50,929 bases of DNA, from assembly GCA_947166565.1 (NCBI GenBank), contig CAMVEL010000003.1:79277-130205 (forward strand). The letters are read 5' to 3'. This document shows positions 20,495-29,388 of the stretch, one piece after another. Within the stretch, counting starts at the first letter, position 1, and each line of letters starts with the position of its first letter. This DNA comes from an uncultured Erysipelotrichaceae bacterium (GTDB lineage: Bacteria; Bacillota_I; Bacilli_A; RFN20; CAG-826). The notes under the pieces were generated by a model, which was given only the letters and a program-made list of their open reading frames with translations, made no database searches and was not told where the DNA came from. The translations under genes were made by a program, and so were the position numbers.

Positions 20495-21577
20495 TTATTC
20501 TTTTGGTTCTTCCAAAGAGGCTTCTTTGTTTTCTTCTTTCCCCTTAACCTCAACAGATTTGACGGGGAAGAAGGAATTGACCCTAGCCAAAGGACCGTAA
20601 AGGGCCATGATGGCAACGGTGGCGATTCCTCCCGAAACGAAGACATAGCCAACGTTATATAAGGCGGCGGCGTCTAATTCATAGCCATAAAGGAGCATGG
20701 AGGAGACCGATCCGGCGGCAAAGCGGACCGCGCTGGCTATAGCGCAGCCGACGAAGATGAAGATCTCGCCTTTGAGGTTGTAGTTCTTTTGGTCTTTCCC
20801 AAGGATTAGATTCCCAAAGAACCCGACGATCGCGACCGACCCGATTCCTAGAAGGTAATCGAAGGGGAAGGTGGCGATTCCATAACCATCGGTTAGGCAA
20901 GTCAATAAACCAAAGATGATTCCCGCGGTTACGAATCCCTTTAATGGTCCGCGTCTAATCGCATAGATGAATAAGGGGAGCATCTGCAAATTAACGGAGC
21001 CCCCGGTAGGCATTTTGAAGAAGGTGATAAGGTTGAAGATAAAGGCAAGGGCAACGGTTATGCCGGCTTCCGTGATATCGGAAATGGTAAAGGATTCCTC
21101 TTTGCCGTTAATCACGAGGGTCATTAGGGCCGAAACGAAGAAACAGACAATTGGGAGGACGCCCCAAATCTGAATCTTGGCCGGTTCGGCAGACCAAGTG
21201 AAAACATAATTTATTACGTAGCCAGAGGCAATCGAGTTTACTCCGCTAAATAGAAGAAGGATGGTGGCCGCGGTATATAAACGCGTATTGAACTTTCCCA
21301 AAGCTATTAAGATTGCGGATAAAACGGGGAATCCCAAATAAATGACGATGAAGTAAGACCTCAATGAGGGTTTGAAGGACGCGTTGGAAATCATGTCGAT
21401 CAGTCCATAATAATGGGTGACTGTCTCCCCGCCTTCATCAAGTTTCACCCTGAAATAAGGACCTGCTAGAGAAATCGCAATGCCGATAAGAAAAATCGCG
21501 ATTGCGATATATGGGGCTAACCCCGTTAGCACTCCGCGCACCTTCGCAAAGTTGCCGTTTTCGTTGTTTTTTTCCAT
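20495..21577 (-). CDS. thiT: ThiT-like thiamine ECF transporter S component with N-terminal extension
   Basis: The C-terminal half (about 167-335) matches ThiT: ITEAGITVALAFIFNLITFFKMPTGGSVNLQMLPLFIYAIRRGPLKGFVTAGIIFGLLTCLTDG, followed by the FDYLLGIGSVAIVGF helix. ThiT binds thiamine in the membrane and works with a shared EcfAAT module. The first ~165 residues add four more membrane helices (around 18-40, 75-95, 100-125, 138-158), not normally present in ThiT (about 180 residues). A TPP riboswitch directly upstream supports thiamine as substrate. Start ATG 21577 has GAGGAG nearby. Monocistronic. Confidence 0.9.
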   Translation of the reverse strand: MEKNNENGNFAKVRGVLTGLAPYIAIAIFLIGIAISLAGPYFRVKLDEGGETVTHYYGLIDMISNASFKPSLRSYFIVIYLGFPVLSAILIALGKFNTRLYTAATILLLFSGVNSIASGYVINYVFTWSAEPAKIQIWGVLPIVCFFVSALMTLVINGKEESFTISDITEAGITVALAFIFNLITFFKMPTGGSVNLQMLPLFIYAIRRGPLKGFVTAGIIFGLLTCLTDGYGIATFPFDYLLGIGSVAIVGFFGNLILGKDQKNYNLKGEIFIFVGCAIASAVRFAAGSVSSMLLYGYELDAAALYNVGYVFVSGGIATVAIMALYGPLARVNSFFPVKSVEVKGKEENKEASLEEPKE

Positions 21578-21596
21578 GTTTCACTCCTCTTTGACG

Positions 21597-21698
21597 AGAA
21601 GCAAGTCGCCTTGCCTACGCCAGCATTATCTGGATCAGGTGCCGTTTCGATAGGAACACCATCGCTCTCAGGCTCCTTCATGGGAACCTCCGGATCGC
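21597..21698 (-). ncRNA. TPP riboswitch (THI element)
   Basis: On the minus strand the conserved TPP-aptamer pieces occur in order: GGAGCCTGAGAG (the GCUGAGA pyrimidine-sensing loop variant), then CACCTGATCCAGATAATGC and TGGCGTAGG (the pyrophosphate-binding helix). A short hairpin GCAAG-GCGA-CTTGC (21601-21614) follows. Then CTTCTC can pair with GAGGAG, the ribosome site of the ThiT-like gene, suggesting control of translation initiation rather than termination. Confidence 0.93.
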
Positions 21699-21702
21699 TA
21701 AA

Positions 21703-21730
21703 ATTCTAAATCTATCTATTTCGTTTTCAA
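21703..21730 (-). promoter_or_regulatory. Promoter of the thiT transcript
   Basis: TTGAAA -35 (21725-21730), 16 bp spacer, TAGAAT -10 (21703-21708) on the minus strand, giving a start just before the riboswitch. Confidence 0.65.
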
Positions 21731-21753
21731 GGATTATTTTTTGTTAAAAACTA

Positions 21754-22428
21754 CTACCGTTTTGCGATATTCGACCACCGTATTGGCGTTTCTCCCCTTT
21801 CAACTAGGAAAGCGTTGCACCTAGAGAAAACGCGGGTCCCAAACCATCCGCCTCTATTCGCGGATAATGGAGATGGGTGATTCGCGGCTATAACGACGTG
21901 GTTGGGGTTTCTTACGTAGCGCGCATAACGCTTAGCAAAACTTCCCCAAAGCAAATAGACGATAGGTTGATCTCTTTTTTCCAAAAACGCGAACACGTCC
22001 TCGACGAATTTGTCGTATTCGTCCATTCTATGGGATAAGGGCGAATTCCTAACCACCGTTAAATAAGCGTTAAGAAGCAAAACCCCTTGTTTGGCCCAGC
22101 AAGTCAAATCGCCTTTTTGAAAATCCATTTCCTCTTTCGTGTCATCTTGGATTTCCTTGTAGATGTTCTTCAAAGAAGGAGGCAGAGGGATTCCTTCGGG
22201 GACCGAGAAGCATAAACCCATGGCCTCACCTGGATTATGATATGGATCTTGGCCCAAGATAACGACCTTAACTTCGTTAGGAGATGTTTGCTCAAACGCG
22301 TTATATACGAGGTTCCTTGGAGGATAAACCGTCTTTGTCGCGTATTCGTTTTTTAAAAATTCTTTCAAGGACCGCGCGTATGGTTTTTCCTTGACGGAGC
22401 GGAAGAATTCATCCCAATCTTTGATCAT
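21754..22428 (-). CDS. ung: Uracil-DNA glycosylase
   Basis: Removes uracil from DNA in base-excision repair. The family-1 water-activating motif GQDPYHNPGEAMGLCFSVP (Asp61 catalytic) and the HPSPLSANRGGWFG leucine-loop motif (catalytic His) are present. From ATG 22428 it has 225 residues, the standard length. A longer frame back to 22512 would add a segment not found in the family. TATAAT lies nine bases before the ATG without Shine-Dalgarno, another probable short-leader mRNA. It is divergent from the first polysaccharide glycosyltransferase, with the two promoters back to back within about 60 bp. Confidence 0.96.
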   Translation of the reverse strand: MIKDWDEFFRSVKEKPYARSLKEFLKNEYATKTVYPPRNLVYNAFEQTSPNEVKVVILGQDPYHNPGEAMGLCFSVPEGIPLPPSLKNIYKEIQDDTKEEMDFQKGDLTCWAKQGVLLLNAYLTVVRNSPLSHRMDEYDKFVEDVFAFLEKRDQPIVYLLWGSFAKRYARYVRNPNHVVIAANHPSPLSANRGGWFGTRVFSRCNAFLVERGETPIRWSNIAKR

Positions 22429-22489
22429 AACGACAAGATTATAAAATAAATGGTCTCGGTTTTCCTTCTTAAATGGGATAATACCCCCG

Positions 22490-23596
22490 ATGAAAATATT
22501 TTGGCTCTTCAATCATCCCGCCCCATATAAAATCGATTTCTTCAACGAATTAGGGAAAGAGGTCGAGCTCACCGCGATGTTCATTCGCGATGAGGAATAT
22601 GTCCGAAACGCGACTTTTTATAGTGCAAGTCCAAGGAATTTCATCGCTTTATACGTACACGCGAAGAAGATAGGGGACGTTAACAGCAACTCAAGAGTCC
22701 CCTTAAAACATTTGAAGTCCCATAAATACGATATAGTCGTCATAAATGGTTATAGGTCTTTCACCGAGATGCGCGTCATCTCCTATCTGAAGAGAAAAAA
22801 GATTCCTTACATCTTCTATATCAACGGGGGCATCATCAAAAAGGAAAGCTTCATTGTTAAGGCTTTGAAGAAACATTTCATCAAAGGCGCGAACGCTTAT
22901 TTATGCCCCGATGAAAATTCCATGGCCTACCTCGTCCATTATGGGGCCGATCCGAAATCCGTCTCCCTTTACCCATATTCCAGCGTTAAAGAGGAAGAGG
23001 TGTTGAAAAAGCCTCTTACCGAAGAACAAAAGCGGGATATCCGAAAAGAATACGGCCTACCGGAAGGGAAATTGTTCGTATCCACCGGCTTTTTCATCGA
23101 AAGGAAGAATTTCGTTTCCCTTATTTCGATATTCGCCAAATACCAAGAGCCTAGCACCCTCCTTCTTATTGGAGAAGGCGAGCAAGAGAAGGCCATGAGG
23201 GATAAGATTGCCGAACTCAAACTCAATAACGTCATCATCATGCCCTTCAAAGAACACAAAGAGCTTCTTCGTATCCTCTCTTCCTGCGATGCTTTCCTCT
23301 TCCTTTCCAAAGAAGATATCTACGGCCATGTTATCGAGGAAGCCTTGAGCCAGGGGCTGCCCGTCATGAGTTCAAATGGAGTTAACGCCGCGAAGCATTT
23401 AATAAGGGAGGGGGTCAACGGTTTTGTTGTCGATGTCCATGACGATGAAGGCATTTTGAAGGCCATGAGCAACCTCACTAGGCGAGGGATGGCAGAGCAA
23501 AGTCTTGCGGTTGCTAAGGATAACACCATCCTTTCCACCCTCAATCATCATCTAACCTATTTTGCGGAATACTACGAAAGGCTAAAATCGAAGTGA
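22490..23596 (+). CDS. Glycosyltransferase family 4-type protein
   Basis: A 368-residue GT-B glycosyltransferase. The N-terminal acceptor domain begins MKIFWLFNHPAPYKIDFFNEL; the C-terminal nucleotide-sugar domain has STGFFIERKNF, LLLIGEGEQEKAM and the E-x7-E motif within EDIYGHVIEEALSQGLPVM. It should transfer a sugar to a lipid-linked or surface polysaccharide at the cytosolic membrane face; donor and acceptor are unknown. GATAAT lies seven bases before the ATG and no Shine-Dalgarno is seen. It starts the plus-strand pair of glycosyltransferases; the next gene begins one base after its stop. Confidence 0.88.
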   Translation: MKIFWLFNHPAPYKIDFFNELGKEVELTAMFIRDEEYVRNATFYSASPRNFIALYVHAKKIGDVNSNSRVPLKHLKSHKYDIVVINGYRSFTEMRVISYLKRKKIPYIFYINGGIIKKESFIVKALKKHFIKGANAYLCPDENSMAYLVHYGADPKSVSLYPYSSVKEEEVLKKPLTEEQKRDIRKEYGLPEGKLFVSTGFFIERKNFVSLISIFAKYQEPSTLLLIGEGEQEKAMRDKIAELKLNNVIIMPFKEHKELLRILSSCDAFLFLSKEDIYGHVIEEALSQGLPVMSSNGVNAAKHLIREGVNGFVVDVHDDEGILKAMSNLTRRGMAEQSLAVAKDNTILSTLNHHLTYFAEYYERLKSK

Positions 23597-23597
23597 T

Positions 23598-24755
23598 ATG
23601 AAGGTCATCTATTTATCAAACCACGTCGGCCAACTCGATTTTGACCTTATCGTCAAGAACGCCTCGAGGAAGCCTAATCCGGCAGGGCAGAATTTTCACG
23701 GCAAGCTTATAGCTTCTTTAGCCAAATATTTTGAAGTCACCTGCTTTAGCCTCGTCCCCTCTTCCGAAGATTGCTTCGAACATAAGAAGGGAATTAAGGG
23801 AAACGGCATCCCCCATTATTATTTCTATCCACCAAAAAGGCCAATCATTCCTAACGCCTTGACGATTCCTCCAAAAATCATCCGCGCGGTCATGGATAAA
23901 TTCGGCAAGGAAAAACCGGGAGACCTCATTATCGTCTATGACACCCTTAACATTTCCTTGAGCAGGGCGGCGAAATCTTTGGCGAGGAAACTTGGGTGCA
24001 AACGCCTTGCCGTCTGCACGGACGATCCCTTCAATATTTCGGGGACAAGCGATACATATATCTCGGCTTCCCTTGGCTTAAGCAAAGAGGCTGACGGATA
24101 TTTTTGTCTGACCAAAGGCTTGGAAGAGCTTTATAACGTGAAACAAAGGCCCTTCCTTATCCATATGGGCATAGTTGAGGAAACCCCCGAAATCAAACCT
24201 TATGAATCCGAAAAGCCATATGTCTATTATGGAGGGGCTTTATTCTATAAAGACGGGACGGATTCCCTGCTTGAGGCCTATTCTTCCTTAAAGGCCAACT
24301 TCAATTTGATTCTCGCGGGGCACGGCCCAAGCGAAAAGAAGGCCAAGGAACTCGCGGAGGCGAACGGAAACATCATCTTCCTAGGGCAGGTCTCGAAGGA
24401 GGAGAATTATTCCCTTGAAGCAGGCGCGGAACTTTTGATCAATCCTCGTATATATAGGGCCTATCTTGATAAATGCTCCGTTCCTTCCAAGGTCATGGAA
24501 TACCTCCACCTAGGAAAACACGTCGCCTCGACTTTATCCACCCCAATCAAGGATGTTTATGAAGAGTCAATAGATTGGATTCCTTCCGATCCCGAAAAAG
24601 CCAAGGACCAATTAATCGATTTCTTCGTTTCCCATATGGACGAAAACGGAAACCTCATCAATCTAAAAGAAAACACGGCCCAAGGCCGCGTCCTCGATGC
24701 TTACGGGTTGGAGGCAAGTGGAAAACTTCTTTACGATTTCATTTCCTCTCTTTGA
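23598..24755 (+). CDS. Glycosyltransferase (GT-B fold)
   Basis: 385 residues. The C-terminal half has the GT4-like pattern: YVYYGGALFYKDGTDSLLEAYSSL, LILAGHGPSEKKAKELAE, IIFLGQVSKEENYSLEAGAELLINPR and VPSKVMEYLHLGKHV. The acceptor domain is less typical. It follows the preceding glycosyltransferase after a one-base gap and presumably acts in the same glycan pathway. Its 3' end overlaps the convergent glycosyltransferase gene by 17 bases. Confidence 0.82.
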   Translation: MKVIYLSNHVGQLDFDLIVKNASRKPNPAGQNFHGKLIASLAKYFEVTCFSLVPSSEDCFEHKKGIKGNGIPHYYFYPPKRPIIPNALTIPPKIIRAVMDKFGKEKPGDLIIVYDTLNISLSRAAKSLARKLGCKRLAVCTDDPFNISGTSDTYISASLGLSKEADGYFCLTKGLEELYNVKQRPFLIHMGIVEETPEIKPYESEKPYVYYGGALFYKDGTDSLLEAYSSLKANFNLILAGHGPSEKKAKELAEANGNIIFLGQVSKEENYSLEAGAELLINPRIYRAYLDKCSVPSKVMEYLHLGKHVASTLSTPIKDVYEESIDWIPSDPEKAKDQLIDFFVSHMDENGNLINLKENTAQGRVLDAYGLEASGKLLYDFISSL

Positions 24756-25938
24756 TTGAGAGACAAAGCATTTCCGCGATTCTATCTAGCAACAAATCAA
24801 AGTCATAGACTCTCTCGTAGTATTCTTTCCCGTTATTGCCTAGGGTTTTTCTTTCTTCTTCGCTTAAGGAGAGGAGATTATCTATTGCTAAAGCAATGTC
24901 CTCCTCTTTTTCGCTATCGGAGAAAACAGCCGCGTCAGCTTCCTTTAGAATCTTCTCGCCGTCTCCTTTTATGACCCCTAGAACAGGACGGCCATAATAA
25001 AGGGAGGAGACGAGTTTATTGGGAACCGTTGCCCCCACGAAACCTTCGCCTTTTAAGGAAACCACCAAAGCGGTCGCGTTGATGAAATAGGAAGAAGTTA
25101 TTTCCCTAGATAACGGACCGTGTATTTCCACGACTTCCTCCAAATGCTTTTCCTTTACGATGCCCTTGACCTTTTCTAAGCAGTGTCCCATGCCTATAAC
25201 ATGGAGTTTGACTCCTTTGGTTTTGACTAGAGGCATGGCCTTAACAAGGTTCTCCACGAGTTGTAGGGGACCGACGTTCCCGGCATAGACAAGGCTATAA
25301 GGCGTATCGAATTCGATCGGTTTACCTGTTTCCTTCGCCAATAAGGCCGGCTGAGCGACATAGGTTATGGGGATGTCTTTGATTTTAAGGACATCCCTAA
25401 AGTAGGATTCAAAGGAAGGGGAGGAGATAAGTATATGGTCCATTTTCCGATATATCTTCTTGCTCCAAGAGAAAAGGAGGCGATACATGCATGAGTTTTT
25501 CCTCACCGCTCCAGTTACGACTGTCGATTCTGGCCAAAGGTCATAGCAATGATGGACGTGGGGAACATGATGCTTCTTCGCATAGAGGTTGGCCCCACTT
25601 GCCGCGGTAATAGGGGACATGACCTGCGAATAAACGACATCGAATTCTTCCTTCAGATGGCCAAGGTATTTCTTGGAATTCCTCCAAAAGGAGATGTAAT
25701 TGCGAAGGCGGGACATCCCAGAATTCCCTCTAGGGAAAAGTTTGCAACGATGGACGCGGACCCCGTTGATCTCTTCATCGAAGATATTCTCGTATCCTTC
25801 TTGGATATGGCCTAAACCGTAATTTGGCTGTCCGGTCACCACCAAAACGTCATGACCGCGTTTAACTAACCCCTCTGCCATTGCGGTCAGGGAAACTTTT
25901 TCCGGATAGTAATATTGTGAGACGATCAGGATTTTCAT
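24739..25938 (-). CDS. Glycosyltransferase family 4, WcaI-like
   Basis: About 399 residues from ATG 25938: MKILIVSQYYYPEKVSLTAMAEGLVKRGHDVLVVTGQPNY is the typical start of WcaI-type glycosyltransferases, which extend capsule or exopolysaccharide repeat units. The sugar-nucleotide domain shows YSLVYAGNVGPLQLVENLVKAMPLV, LHVIGMGHCLEKVK and VGATVPNKLVSSLYYGRPVLGV. The start is fixed by family alignment and by the promoter, whose GATAAT box ends seven bases before the ATG, leaving virtually no leader. It is transcribed divergently from the flippase gene. Confidence 0.88.
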   Translation of the reverse strand: MKILIVSQYYYPEKVSLTAMAEGLVKRGHDVLVVTGQPNYGLGHIQEGYENIFDEEINGVRVHRCKLFPRGNSGMSRLRNYISFWRNSKKYLGHLKEEFDVVYSQVMSPITAASGANLYAKKHHVPHVHHCYDLWPESTVVTGAVRKNSCMYRLLFSWSKKIYRKMDHILISSPSFESYFRDVLKIKDIPITYVAQPALLAKETGKPIEFDTPYSLVYAGNVGPLQLVENLVKAMPLVKTKGVKLHVIGMGHCLEKVKGIVKEKHLEEVVEIHGPLSREITSSYFINATALVVSLKGEGFVGATVPNKLVSSLYYGRPVLGVIKGDGEKILKEADAAVFSDSEKEEDIALAIDNLLSLSEEERKTLGNNGKEYYERVYDFDLLLDRIAEMLCLSIKERK

Positions 25939-25945
25939 CCCGTAA

Positions 25946-25974
25946 ATTATCTTTGTTAGGACCTTTTTGGGCAA
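25946..25974 (-). promoter_or_regulatory. Promoter of the WcaI-like glycosyltransferase gene
   Basis: TTGCCC -35 (25969-25974), 17 bp, GATAAT -10 (25946-25951) on the minus strand; predicted start at or within one or two bases of the ATG. Confidence 0.6.
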
Positions 25975-26031
25975 CATGGATTTACGGCAAAGTTTCCCTA
26001 TTTTCTTTAAGGTGTATAATTCCCCCGTTCT

Positions 26032-27573
26032 ATGAACGAAACGGCAAAGACCAAAAATCCTTCCTATAACGTCAGGGCCAACGTGCTCATCAATTTGATC
26101 CGCACCTTAACCATGACGATTCTTTCGTTCATCACCTTCCCTTATGTGACCCGCGCCCTTGGCGATTCCGTGTTCGGAACCTATACCTGGGCCAATACCT
26201 TCGTTTACTATTTCCTGATTTTGGCAAGGATCTCCATACCCAATATCGCTATCCGCGAATGCGCGAAGGTCAAGGACAACCAAGAACTCCTTAACAAAAC
26301 CGTTCAGGAATTCTTTTTGATGCAGGCCGTGATGACCCTCATAAGCTTTGGGCTAATGAGCGCGACCATCTTCACTTCCAGCGCATTAAGGGATAACGCC
26401 CAGCTTATTTTCCTCCTTTCGATAAATTTCCTAACAGGGGTCTTCTCCTTCGAATGGGTCTATATCGCTTTGGAAAGGCATTTCTATATAACGGTCCGTT
26501 CCATTCTTTTGATCGCTTTCTCCGGATTGCTGACCTTTACCTTCGTTAGGGGCTCGGCCACCCCATCCAACTATCTTTATACCTATGCCTTCATCGCGAT
26601 CCTCGGAACGGTTTTGACGGTCATCATCAACCTCCTTTATCTGCCGCGGTTCGTCTCTTTGAGGAAAACCCAAAAATACGAATTCAAAAAGCATTTCAAA
26701 TCACTTTTCGTCCTCTTTTTGATTTCCTTTGCCCTCGCCTTATATAACCAAACCGACGAATTCATCCTTGGCTTCATCGATTCGAGCAAGGCTTCCGTAG
26801 GGGCTTATTCGGTAGGTGTGAAGGGCATAGATATCGTCATCACCCTCATTACCTCCCTTTACGCGGTCTTCATGCCTAGGGCCTCATATTACTATTCCCT
26901 TGAGAATAAGCGTTTCTTCCAAAATCTCATCAATTATTCTTTGAACATCACCTTCTTCATCGCTATCCCGGCGATTGCCTGTATGGCGACGATGAGCAAG
27001 GAAATCACCCATCTAATCTCCGGTTCCAACGAGGTCAGCTATGAAAACGCCTTCTTGGTTTTGATAATCCTCGCTTCGATGATGCTCACCTACTCGATCG
27101 CGGATAACATCTATACCGAAATCCTCATCCCAATGAAGAAAGAGAAAATCTATCTTTTCACAATGGGGATAGGGGTCGCGTTAAATATCGGGTTGTCCTT
27201 GCTTCTTGCCCTAATCCCATTTAGGAATGACCCCGTCATAGGCGTAGCGATAGCAACAGCCGGAACGGACGCCTTGATCCTGCTGTTCCTTTTCTGGAAG
27301 ACCCCTCTATATTCCACGAAGGCCATCTTCCGTTTGAACAATCTGAAGATTTTGATCGCGGGTGGAGCGGTCGCCGTCTTCTCCTTCTTCATGATGCCGG
27401 TTTTCGAATCGCTTATGCCGATGCAGGAATTATGGCAAAGTTATCTTATTTCCATGATTATCGTCGTCGCCATAGACGCTTTAATATATATAGGCGGATG
27501 CTTGTTGCTTAGGGAAAACCTCGTCACTTCCTTCCTCCCAAGCCACCGCAACAAGGAGAACGTCGATGCGTAA
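26032..27573 (+). CDS. Polysaccharide flippase (Wzx-type, MOP superfamily)
   Basis: 513 residues with 12-14 hydrophobic helices, starting with the typical NVRANVLINLIRTLTMTILSFITFPYVTRALGDSVFGTYTWANTFVYYF segment of oligosaccharide flippases. It would move lipid-linked repeat units across the membrane. TATAAT (26015-26020) ends eleven bases before the ATG and there is no Shine-Dalgarno. The 3' end overlaps the ATP-grasp gene by eight bases (ATGCGTAA), indicating coupling. Confidence 0.92.
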   Translation: MNETAKTKNPSYNVRANVLINLIRTLTMTILSFITFPYVTRALGDSVFGTYTWANTFVYYFLILARISIPNIAIRECAKVKDNQELLNKTVQEFFLMQAVMTLISFGLMSATIFTSSALRDNAQLIFLLSINFLTGVFSFEWVYIALERHFYITVRSILLIAFSGLLTFTFVRGSATPSNYLYTYAFIAILGTVLTVIINLLYLPRFVSLRKTQKYEFKKHFKSLFVLFLISFALALYNQTDEFILGFIDSSKASVGAYSVGVKGIDIVITLITSLYAVFMPRASYYYSLENKRFFQNLINYSLNITFFIAIPAIACMATMSKEITHLISGSNEVSYENAFLVLIILASMMLTYSIADNIYTEILIPMKKEKIYLFTMGIGVALNIGLSLLLALIPFRNDPVIGVAIATAGTDALILLFLFWKTPLYSTKAIFRLNNLKILIAGGAVAVFSFFMMPVFESLMPMQELWQSYLISMIIVVAIDALIYIGGCLLLRENLVTSFLPSHRNKENVDA

Positions 27574-28468
27574 TAAGAACTTAAAGGAAAACAAACTGAA
27601 AAGACTTGTTGGGGTAATGAGCAGGCGAATCATCAAGGCCATCTCCAAAACCGCTTATGTGAAGTTGCAGTATAAATACATCACCCATCATAAGCTAAAC
27701 CTCAAAAACCCGACCCGTTACACGGAAAAACTGCAGGTCCTTCGTCTTTTCGTCTATCCAAAAGACAAAGAGGTCTCCCGTTGCGCAGGACGTGTTGGGG
27801 TTAGGGATTATGTCGCGGAGAAAGGTTATGGGGAATCCCTTATCCCCTGCCTAGGAATTTATGATCGCTTCGATGATATCGATTTCGCCTCTTTGCCGAC
27901 TTCCTTCGTCATGAAGGCGAGCCACGCGTCAGGATGGAACATCCTCGTTAGGAACAAAGCGGATTTGAATATCGAGGAAGCCAAGCGCAAATTCGATAAA
28001 TGGCTAAGGAAGGATTACGGGAAGATGACGGTTGAACCCCATTATTCTCCCATCAAACCCCAAATCATCATTGAGCAATTCATGGGGGACATCCATCATT
28101 TATTGACCGAATACAAGATCCATGTCTTTAACGGAAAGGCCAAGAACCTCTATGTCGTCACGGGTCGAGGCGAGGATATCCGTTATACAGAGCTCCATAT
28201 AGATTGGACGCCTTTTGATGGCAGCCAATTCAATGGTTGGAAGAAAGCGGATGAAATTCCTCCAAAGCCTTCTTGCTTTGCAGAAATGGTTAAGATGGCG
28301 GAGACCCTAGCTTCCCCCTTCCCCTTTGTCCGCGTCGATTTATATGAAATAGAAGGAAGAATCTATTTCTCCGAAATGACCTTCACCCCAGCGAAAGGAA
28401 CCTTGATCCTCGATGATGATAAGGTTGATTTCGAAATGGGCGAATGGCTAACTTTGCCAAAATATTAA
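27566..28468 (+). CDS. TupA-like ATP-grasp protein
   Basis: 300 residues of the TupA-like ATP-grasp family, found in capsule and teichuronopeptide loci, where such enzymes attach amino acids or other amines to acidic glycans. Visible features: YTEKLQVLRLFVY, the FVMKASHASGWNILVRNK nucleotide-binding strand, PQIIIEQFMGD, EYKIHVFNGKAKNLYVVTGRG and the metal-binding end FPFVRVDLYEIEGRIYFSEMTFTPAKG. Coupled to the flippase gene, so the product probably decorates the same glycan (inference). Its TAA overlaps the convergent lipoprotein stop by two bases. Confidence 0.85.
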   Translation: MRNKNLKENKLKRLVGVMSRRIIKAISKTAYVKLQYKYITHHKLNLKNPTRYTEKLQVLRLFVYPKDKEVSRCAGRVGVRDYVAEKGYGESLIPCLGIYDRFDDIDFASLPTSFVMKASHASGWNILVRNKADLNIEEAKRKFDKWLRKDYGKMTVEPHYSPIKPQIIIEQFMGDIHHLLTEYKIHVFNGKAKNLYVVTGRGEDIRYTELHIDWTPFDGSQFNGWKKADEIPPKPSCFAEMVKMAETLASPFPFVRVDLYEIEGRIYFSEMTFTPAKGTLILDDDKVDFEMGEWLTLPKY

Positions 28469-29388
28469 TACCAGGAGGAATCTGGGAAGAAGACTTCATA
28501 AAGGATGAGTCCGTTATGGTACTTCTCCTCGTCTAGGAAATCATCGGAGGGATGATAGATAACCCCGCCTTTTTCATAATTGTCGGAAACGATGCGGAAA
28601 TCGACGGACATCCCGACGATTCCGTTCGTGGAGAACTCCTCTCCGATCTCATTGAAATAGAATCCGACGAGCGCGGTATATTCCGAGGAATTGTTGGTTT
28701 GGAGGACGACGTCATCAAAGGCAAATTTGGTCCCGATCAACTCTTTGTTCGCGCCCCTCTTATAGAAGGTGACGTTGATGTCGTAGGTCGTTGTCCTGCC
28801 AGAAGGATATTCGGTGTCGCTTCCTCCGCGAAGGGCCATGCCGAAATATTTCGCCGAACGCATTTCCGCGGGGAACAATGTCCCGTATCCGCGCCTATCG
28901 AGTTCGACAATCGCGTAGGAGCTCCAGGCGTTGCAACGGATTTGCCCGTTATAGAGTTTGGAGAGATATCCCCTTCCAAACGCCGAATTTATGAGGGTCA
29001 TCTTCTTGGTTTGCCCATAGGCTTTGCCAATAAGGCTTGTTTGATCGGCCCAAACCCCAATTCCCGTATCGATGATATCGGGGGTCCAACTTAAGCCCTC
29101 GAAATCCTCAGGATGCCAAGAGGCGGCCTGACCAAAGCCCTGCATCTCATTGGCCTTGGTAAAAGAACCGGAACCATTGAAATAACGGTTATCCGCGTCC
29201 TTGTCGTTAACTAAGGGGATCGTCTTCTCGACGGCGGCCTTCTTAATGGGTTCGTCGTAATGGCTATAGCAATTTGGAAGGAAATCGCCGCCGATATATT
29301 GGTTCCCACCATAAAGTTCCGCGGTATCGACGCAAGAGGAAAGGACCACGCTAAGAAGGGAGACTAATAGAAGATTTTTCTTATTCAT
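28465..29388 (-). CDS. Lipoprotein in the polysaccharide cluster
   Basis: About 307 residues from ATG 29388 (AGGAGG upstream). The signal peptide LLLVSLLSVVLSSC ends in a lipobox. The mature part has a beta-rich look (GYGTLFPAEMRSAKYFGMALRGGSDTEYPSGRTTTYDINVTFYK) reminiscent of a carbohydrate-binding or jelly-roll module, but I recognise no family. It overlaps the polymerase gene by eight bases (ATGAATAA), so it belongs to that operon and may hold or process the glycan outside the cell. Confidence 0.7.
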   Translation of the reverse strand: MNKKNLLLVSLLSVVLSSCVDTAELYGGNQYIGGDFLPNCYSHYDEPIKKAAVEKTIPLVNDKDADNRYFNGSGSFTKANEMQGFGQAASWHPEDFEGLSWTPDIIDTGIGVWADQTSLIGKAYGQTKKMTLINSAFGRGYLSKLYNGQIRCNAWSSYAIVELDRRGYGTLFPAEMRSAKYFGMALRGGSDTEYPSGRTTTYDINVTFYKRGANKELIGTKFAFDDVVLQTNNSSEYTALVGFYFNEIGEEFSTNGIVGMSVDFRIVSDNYEKGGVIYHPSDDFLDEEKYHNGLILYEVFFPDSSWY

